Positions 57,326 through 64,000 of a stretch of 64,000 nt of DNA are shown here, piece by piece. The DNA comes from Anastatus disparis (lineage: Eukaryota; Arthropoda; Insecta; Hymenoptera; Eupelmidae). The position numbers were made by a program, and so were the translations under genes. Below the pieces are notes generated by a model. It searched no databases. It was given only the letters and a program-made list of their open reading frames with translations, and had not been told where the DNA came from. The stretch lies in NCBI GenBank assembly GCA_017163975.1, contig JAFFSR010000084.1, positions 134,001-198,000 on the forward strand. The letters are read 5' to 3'. The stretch's first letter is position 1; each line of letters opens with the position of its first letter.

Positions 57326-58009
57326 ATAATTGATTATAATATAGCAGTAAAAACTATAGTTATGTAGTTATTTCTATAATTGCTTATAATAATGCAGTAA
57401 TAACTAAAGTTACGTAGTTATTACTATAACAAATCATTAACATCGTAATAACTATACTTATGTAGTGATTGCTATATTATGTTGTAATTAATGTAGTTTA
57501 AATTACTGTAGTAATGACTATAGTTATATAATAATTACTATGATTATAATATGATAGTAACAACTATAGTTGTATAGTAATTACTATAAGTGATTATAAT
57601 ACTGAAGTAATAACTATCGTTATGTAGTAATAACTATAATTGATTATAATTATATAGTGATAAATATCATTATGTGGTAATTACTATAATTAATTTTAAT
57701 AATACAGTAATAGCTATAATTATGTAGTTTTTACTATAATTAATTACGATACTGTGATAATAACTATAACTAAGCAGTAATTACAATAAGAGATTATAAT
57801 ACTGTAGTAATAACAATAGTTATGTAGTGATGACTATAATTAATTATTATAACGTAGTAATAACGATGGTCATGTAGTATTTACTACAGTAGATCATATT
57901 ACTATAGTAATAACTATAGTTATGTAGTAATTACTATGATTAATCATGTAACTAAAGTAACAACTATAGATATGTAGTAAATTTCTATCTTTGGGGTCTA
58001 TACACTTAC

Positions 58010-58453
58010 AGCCTATTTGGCCTAGTAAGTGACACTTCAACCACCTTTATGTTCCTGTGTTTTAGCGTTCGAAACCATACCTCAATTTCCCTAACTTTAG
58101 AAGGTGTGTGCTCTATCGTGCAGGCCTACATAGACAGGGATCCTCGCTCATACCCATCGTTTTTAGCGCATCAGGAGCTCAAATATCTACCCGGCAGAAC
58201 GGTCCGGCTTAACTATAATAGTGAAGCAGTCACTTGCTGCCTTACCATTCCTCGAGTAACTTTTGCCGGTTTTTGTTAAAGCCGAAAAAAGTCTCTCATG
58301 GTTGGTCCTCTGCGGTATCAGTGAACTCGGGATATCCTCCACTTTCGATATTTAAATTATAAAATGTAGAAAAAATCCCGACTCCACTGGGATTTGGACC
58401 CCGGTACTCTGCGTTAGAGTCGGATGCACAAGCCCCTAAGACACCGCGGCTCT
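58010..58453 (-). mobile_element. tRNA-derived SINE, copy 2
   Basis: Same family and orientation as 2,810-3,252. On the minus strand it starts GAGCCGCGGTGTCTTAGGGG with a decayed B box (GGTCCAAATCCCA). Shared body blocks include GACGCAGAG/AGTCGGATG, GTGCAGGCCTAC and TTTTTGTTAAA. Inserted in the 50 bp satellite. Confidence 0.78.
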
Positions 58454-60230
58454 AATACAACTATAGTTATAAAGTAATTAGTATAGTTGATAATACGACA
58501 CTGATAATTATAGATATTTAGTAATTACTATAATTAATTATAATACTATAGTTCTAACGATAGTTATGTAGTAATTACTATAACTGATTATAATACTGTA
58601 GTAATAACTATAGTCATTGGTTACTACTATGATTGAATATAATATGATAGCAATAACTATACTCATGTAGTAATTATTATAATACATTATATTATGACTG
58701 TTATAACCCTTGTTACGTAGTAAGTACTATAATTAATTATAATGCTGTAGTAATAACGATTACTATGCAGTGATTACTATAAATAATTATAATACCATAG
58801 TAATAACTATAGTTATGTAATAATTACTATAATTAGTTATAATACTGTAGTAATAATTAAATTTATGTATTAATTACTATAATTAAACAATTATTATACT
58901 ACATTGAGATGCAGTAATTATTATAATCAATTATTATACTACAGTGAGATGCAGTAATTACTATGATAAATTATTAGATTACAGTAATAGGTATACGTAT
59001 ATAGTAATTACTACATTAGTATTATAATTACTATAATTAATCGAATTTTAATATAATAATAACTATTATTACCTAGTAATTACTATAATCAATTATGAAA
59101 CTGTAGTTATAACGATAGTTATGTTGTAATTTATATAACTTAAGATATTATTTATGTACTAACTACTATAATTAATTATAAGTTCATAGTTATTACGATA
59201 GTTATATAGCAATTACTATCACTGATTATAATACTTTAGTAATTAATAACTACAGTCATGTAGTCACTGCTATGATTGAATATAATAGAAAAGTGATAAC
59301 AATACTTATGTAGTAATTACTATAATAGATTATATGATTAAAGTAATAATTCTAGTGCCATAGTAAGTATTATAATTAATTATAATACTGTTGTAATAAC
59401 GATAATTATGCAGTAATTAATATAACTAATTATAATACCATATTAATAACCATAGTTATGTGTTAATTACTATAATTAATTATAATACTGTAATAATAAC
59501 GAATGTTATGTAGTGATTACTATAAATGATTATAATACTGTAGCAATAATTATATTTATGTAGTAATCACTATATTATACTACAGTAATAACTATATCCA
59601 TATAGTAATTACTATAATCGATTATAATTCTATGGTAGTTACTACATTTATCTAGTAATTACTATAATTGATAATATTACTATGATAATAACTATTATTA
59701 CCTAGTAATTACTATAATTAATTATAGAACTGTAGTGATAACGATAGTTATATTGTAATTGTTGTAACTTAAAATATGGTAGTAATAACTATAGCTATTT
59801 AGTAACTTTTTTTTTTATTTTGATGGTCAAAAAACGGGTGAATCCGCTATCAGACCTACAGCGGTATGGGCTACGGCTAGAAATCTCCAACCGCAGTGCA
59901 AAGCACTGGTGTGACGGGATTCTAGCACTGCGGCAGCTTCGAGAAAGATAGAAACCGGGTAGGCTTACATTCGCTCCCAAAGCATTCACAGGCAGAGACC
60001 GTCTAAGCCCCCTTTACCCTGGCCATGGAACGGGAACAAAAAAATGCTCCCGTTACACGGACGGGGATCCGTAACGTCCACCGTCCTCATCCGCAACGTG
60101 GACTGCGTAAGCATTACTTTACTTTGCGGACCTTGTCCATCGTCATTCGTTTCGTCCGTCCGTCTAAGCACCAGGGTTTGTCTATTCATATGTCCTGCCA
60201 TGCATACATCTACCTTGCTCTCTTCCATAC

Positions 60231-60600
60231 ATTCACTCAGCTTGGGTACGTGGGGTCGGTGTGCCCAAAGACTTTTCAGTCCCCCTGCATATTCACACAT
60301 CTCCTTTCTCCCTTTCATCCATGCACTCAACCACCATTCGCTCAGCTCGGGTATGTGGGTTCGCTAGGCCCAAAGACTTTCCAATCCCCCTGCGTATTTA
60401 CACATTTTCTTTCTCCCTTTCATCCATGCACGCAACCACCATTCTCTCAGTTTGGATACGTGGGTTTGCCAGGCCCAAAGAATTTTCAGTCCCTCTGCGT
60501 ATTTGCACAACTTTTCGCACTTCCATCCATGCTCTCAACCTACCATTCACTCAGCTCGGGTACATGGGGTCGCTAGGCCCAAAGACATTTTGCCTCCCTG
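60231..60600 (-). repeat. ~114 bp tandem repeat in R1-like 3' UTR
   Basis: About three and a half units. Each has a version of CACTCAGCTCGGGTACRTGG, GCCCAAAGACTTTTCAGTCC and CCTTTCATCCATGCACTCAA. Plus-strand frames at 60,025-60,836 are shadows of it. Confidence 0.92.
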
Positions 60601-60622
60601 TATATCTGTATTACTCATACAT

Positions 60623-61500
60623 TCAAACTAGACAGCCTTCCTTTTTCTTTCCTTTAAGGATGACCGAGACAAAGGTCACCACCGCCGCCCAATTTTCTGC
60701 GTTTTCCAGCATCCTGATTATGATGTTGTCTGGCGTAACGTCATCTGTCCATCCTTCCAACGTTCGTCTGTCAGCATCCCACTGCGAGCATTTGAAAAAC
60801 GTATGCTCTGCATCGTCCCTGTCGTGTCCACAGTAGGTGCAGCCCGCATGCCGCACCTTTCCTCTTTTGTGCAGGTACCGTCTAAAGTAGCCGTGTCCGG
60901 TCAGGAGTTGGGTGAGGTAGAAGTCAACCTCCCCAAAAGTCCGTTGCGTCCTCTGTCTCAGGTCCCTGATAATTCGTCTAGTCCACGCACCAGCTCCGTC
61001 GCTCGTCCATCGCTCGTCCCATTGCGTCATGGTCCAGTCTCTCTCCTGAACTGCCGCCTCTGTCCGTCTTGTGTCATCGCCTCTTTCATAGATCCGCTTG
61101 CGCTCTTGCACAAGTAGGTCTATGGGGACTACGCCTGCAACCACCATAACAGCCTCCGCAGAGACCGTCCGGTAGGCGCATGCTATCCGAAGCGCCCCCC
61201 GTCTCAGTACGTCCGTCAGTCGCTTTCTGTACTTTTGAACACGAAGCACGTCGGCCCATATTTCCGCCCCGTACAGCATGATCGAGTAATTCGTCATCAT
61301 AAGTAGCAGTCTTTTGCTCTGTCTTGGTCCGTACGTATTTGCCATGAGCTGGCCCAACGAGGAAGTCAGTCTCGTCGCTTTATCAGCCACCCTCTTGATG
61401 TGTGGCTAATAGGTGAGCCTAGTATCTAAGGTGACTCCTGGGTATCTCAAGCAGTTAACGGTTTCCGTCCTTTCCGTGCCGACTGTCATTGGGATTGGTC
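60623..61500 (-). pseudogene. C-terminal part of R1-type pol
   Basis: The frame from about 61,500 reads VNCLRYPGVTLDTRLTY, a TAG, then PHIKRVADKATRLTSSLGQL, GAEIWADVL, LRRGALRIACAYRTVSAEA, LVQERKRIYERGDD and the zinc motif CTYCGHDRDDAEHTFFKC, ending at 60,623 (GKKKEGCLV). These are the thumb/connection and C-terminal zinc region of R1-clade pol. Apart from the single TAG the frame is open for 255 codons. It is preceded immediately by 5' UTR sequence, so it is a deletion product without the catalytic palm. Confidence 0.88.
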
Positions 61501-63065
61501 GTCAAATGTTAGGTGTGTGCTGTGTACGAGTAGAAGTGTCTTTGTCTGTATTATGTGTAAGGAGTGTTTGAGTGGTTATAGGCATCAACAGTTACCACTA
61601 TAACTACGTCACCCGCCAGTCAGAGCTTCCTATTTGCCGTCTTCGTTATAGCATTGCTACTTTGAGTATTGATGCAACGAAGACGCCCGGGAGCGGGACA
61701 TGAACCCTGGAAGATGACATTTTCCCAGGGAGGCTTCCCGGGACAACTCCCAGCTATTTAGTATCTACTATAATTGATTATTGTACTAACTTTATAACTA
61801 TAGTCATGTAGTAACTACTATGATTGATAATAATACGGCAGCAATAACTATAGTTAATTAGTAATTACTATAATTAATTATAATACTGTAGTTATAACGT
61901 TAGTTATGTTCGTATTCATATAACATAAAGGACTGTAGTAATAACTATAGTTATATAGGTACTACTATGATGGATTATGATACGATAATAAAAACTATAG
62001 TTATGTAGTGATTACTGTAATTGAATATAATACTGTACGAATAATTATAGTAATATAGTAAATACTATAATTATAATAGGATAGTTCTGTAGTAATTGCT
62101 AAAACTATAGTTATGAAGTGATTTCTATAATTGGTCATAATAATGCAGTGATAACTATAGTTACTTAGTAATTGCTACAATGAATCATTATAATGGTAAT
62201 AACTATAGTTATTTAGTAATTGCTATATTATGTTGTAACTAGTAGTAATAACTACAATTATATAGTGACTACTATGATTGATTATGATACAATAATAATA
62301 ACCATAGTTATGTAGTAATTACTATAATTAATTATAATACTATAGTCATAACGATAGTTATGTAGTAATTACTATGACTGATTAGAATACTGTAGTCATA
62401 GCTATAGTCATGTAGTAACTACTATGACTGAACATAATACAATAGTAATAACTATACTTATGTAGTAATTACTATAATAGATAACATTATTATAGTTATA
62501 GCTTTAGTGATGTAGTAAGTACTATGAATGAGTATAGAACTATAGTAATAACGATAATTATTCAGTAATTACTATAACTGATTATAATACCATAGTATCT
62601 ACTATTGTTATGTGGTAATTAGTATAATTGATTATAATACTGTAGTTATAACAAATGTTATGTGGTAGTTACTATAAATGATTATAATACTGTAGTAATA
62701 ACTATGTAGTTATTACTTTGAATAATTATTATTCTACAGTAATGACTAAATTTATCTAGTAATTACTATAATTGATTATAATTAAAAAGTAATTACTATA
62801 TTTATGTAGTAATTACTATAGTTTATGAAACTGTAGTTATAACGATAGTTATGTTGCAATTAATATAACTTTAAATATTGCAGTAGTAACTTTAACTATA
62901 TAGTAACTACTATAATTGATTATAACATTATTAACTATATTATTTAATAACAACTATAATTAGTTATAATACTGTAGTTATAACGATAGTTATGTTGTTA
63001 TTAATATAACATAAAATAGTGTAGTAATAACTACAGTTATATCGTTACTACTATGACTAATTATA

Positions 63066-64000
63066 GGGAGTCAGCTCGGGAAGGCCCACTAATTCAGTGT
63101 TATCTTCCAGGTTCCATGTACTACTCCTGGGCCTCTACGTCGCATCAATTCTTCTTGTAGCAATGCTATAACGTTGATGGCAAATATGAAGCAATGACTC
63201 GAGAAAAAATAACCTCGCAAAAAAACCAGGACCCATCTGACCCGGATGGTAGTAACCGTGATAGGGGCTCGCTTGAGGTACAAGATAGGGTTGGTTTCCC
63301 GAAATATAAACCACAATTTTATGGAAGATGTCGGATTCAAATACAGAATCACCCCAGGTTAGTACCACTTCACAGGGAAATCTCACCTTCACTTCTGATC
63401 AGGTGAAAGCCCCGGTGGGTGGAGCTGGTCTCAAGGATTCTGAGGGAAGCCAAATTCACGTTGATCACAGTTTTGTGGAGGCAAGTAACAACGCTTCCAC
63501 AAGGCCTTCAGAGGTAGAAACGGTTGAGAGTCTATCCTTGCCTCAACAGCAAGTTATGGACACTTTGTAGGTTGGGCACTCACGAGGAAACAGTGTGAGC
63601 AACATCGCTCGTATGAATAGCGGCAAAAGTGCTTTTAGCATCACGTCGGCATGGGAGTTGAACTTTGTTAATGACAATTTCGATGAGATTTTAAGTGTTA
63701 TAAAGAGTCAGACTGAATGTATAAGCAGTATGCGCCTAGAACTAAATGCTATGCGGAGGGGAATAAAATAGAATACAGACCTGAGAATTCAAAGTGCTGC
63801 TGATGAGCTTCGTGATCTTATAGAACGCGCTGCTTCTGAGCAAAGTAAGTTGCAACGACGGTTTAAATGTCTAAAGTCTAAGTCTAATGTCTAAAGTCTC
63901 CGGGACATGCGCCGTCTTTCGGGCAAAGTTAGAAAAGCAAAGAAAGCTGACCACGATATTACAGTGGCGCTACAAGTAAACCAAAACTGATGCGAGGTGG
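63066..64000 (+). mobile_element. 5' end of a second R1-like element, continues past window
   Basis: Starts GGGAGTCAGCTCGGGAAGGC right after satellite sequence. It matches the 5' UTR of the first element: ATCTTCCAGG, GGCCTCTACGTCGCATCAAT and TAGCAATGCTATAACG. Inserted in the 50 bp satellite. Body and 3' end lie outside the window. Confidence 0.75.
63328..64000 (+). pseudogene. Probable ORF1 (gag) start of R1-like element, broken
   Basis: The frame begins MSDSNTESPQVSTTSQGN at 63,328, meets a TAG at 63,568, then continues in frame with GHSRGNSVSNIARMNSGKSA, NDNFDEILSVIKSQ and SMRLELNAMRRGIK to a TAG near 63,768. It goes on with LRIQSAADELRDLIERAAS, which is coiled-coil-like. Ser/Thr-rich then helical composition and position after the 5' UTR fit an ORF1. 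The zinc knuckles expected further on would be outside the window. Confidence 0.5.

Larger units (their letters stand above)
59805..61751 (-). mobile_element. R1-like non-LTR element, internally deleted
   Basis: Flanked by the 12 bp duplication AGCTATTTAGTA (59,793-59,804 and 61,752-61,763). The T run at 59,807-59,816 is the reversed poly-A tail. The 5' end (minus strand from 61,751: GGGAGTTGTCCCGGGAAGCC) matches the 5' end of the element entering at 63,066, so it is a true 5' terminus. A 5' UTR of about 250 bp runs directly into the end of pol (60,623-61,500). ORF1, endonuclease and most of the reverse transcriptase are missing, though both ends remain. The 3' UTR contains a 114 bp tandem repeat. 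GC content is well above the flanking satellite. Confidence 0.88.
57330..63065. repeat. ~50 bp satellite array
   Basis: Degenerate head-to-tail units of about 50 bp: TAACTATAGTTATGTAGTAA followed by TTACTATAATTAATTATAAT and ACTGTAGTAA. Each unit contains small palindromes (AACTATAGTT, TAGTAATTACTA). Units vary by 10-25%. Interrupted by the SINE at 58,010-58,453 and the R1-like element at 59,805-61,751, giving about 3.3 kb of actual satellite. Confidence 0.95.

Noticed and set aside
60025..61117. Long plus-strand frames over 59.8-61.4 kb
   Set aside because: Shadows of the minus-strand R1-type pol and of its 114 bp 3' UTR repeat.
1..64000. Integrated virus or bracovirus-like cluster
   Set aside because: No viral structural, replication or virulence-type genes were seen; the only retro-type genes belong to BEL/Pao and gypsy-like retrotransposons.

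Overview
This is eukaryotic, very AT-rich DNA made almost wholly of transposable elements and their wreckage. BEL/Pao and gypsy-type LTR retrotransposons, R1-like and CR1-like non-LTR elements, piggyBac-type TTAA MITEs, hAT MITEs and Helitrons together point to an arthropod, most likely an insect. A parasitoid wasp would fit, but that is a guess. I found no intact host gene, rRNA, functional tRNA, CRISPR array or bacterial operon. Nearly every long open frame is a broken transposon gene or a shadow of a repeat.

Layout. 1.0-2.8 kb: a tandem array of roughly 750 bp units, one unit carrying a TTAA MITE. 2.8-7.5 kb: tRNA-derived SINE pieces, a 1.2 kb palindrome, a 170 bp hairpin and a 1 kb DNA transposon with CTCTGGTAGAAA ends. 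8.5-12.75 kb: a 4.2 kb palindromic foldback element. 13.5-18.4 kb: a broken gene of a family widespread in arthropods, split by a 3.4 kb transposon that itself holds a Helitron. 18.7-19.3 kb (minus strand): a broken acidic 20-residue-repeat protein.

19.47-37.36 kb: a 17.9 kb inverted duplication whose arms hold different later insertions. The left arm has a 3.8 kb nested foldback and a 1.7 kb TIR element. The centre has MITEs and a non-LTR 3' fragment. The right arm has a 5.1 kb BEL/Pao element that carries a piggyBac MITE and an hAT MITE. 37.37-49.83 kb: apparently one Helitron with a decayed Rep-helicase gene, interrupted by a TTAA MITE and by a young 6.75 kb LTR retrotransposon that has only gag; that LTR element contains a mini-Helitron. 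49.87-50.94 kb: a 1.1 kb palindrome with the same kind of end as the 17.9 kb one. 51.9-53.7 kb: a deleted CR1-like element. 57.3-63.07 kb: a 50 bp satellite interrupted by a SINE and by an internally deleted R1-like element. A second R1-like element with a matching 5' end enters at 63,066 and runs off the window.

Because several palindrome arms and tandem units preserve uninserted counterparts of insertion sites, the order of many insertions can be read directly. The most striking feature is the density of long inverted repeats at every scale (80 bp to 18 kb). Some belong to one design with TATGGGACAT-type ends lying in TA runs.
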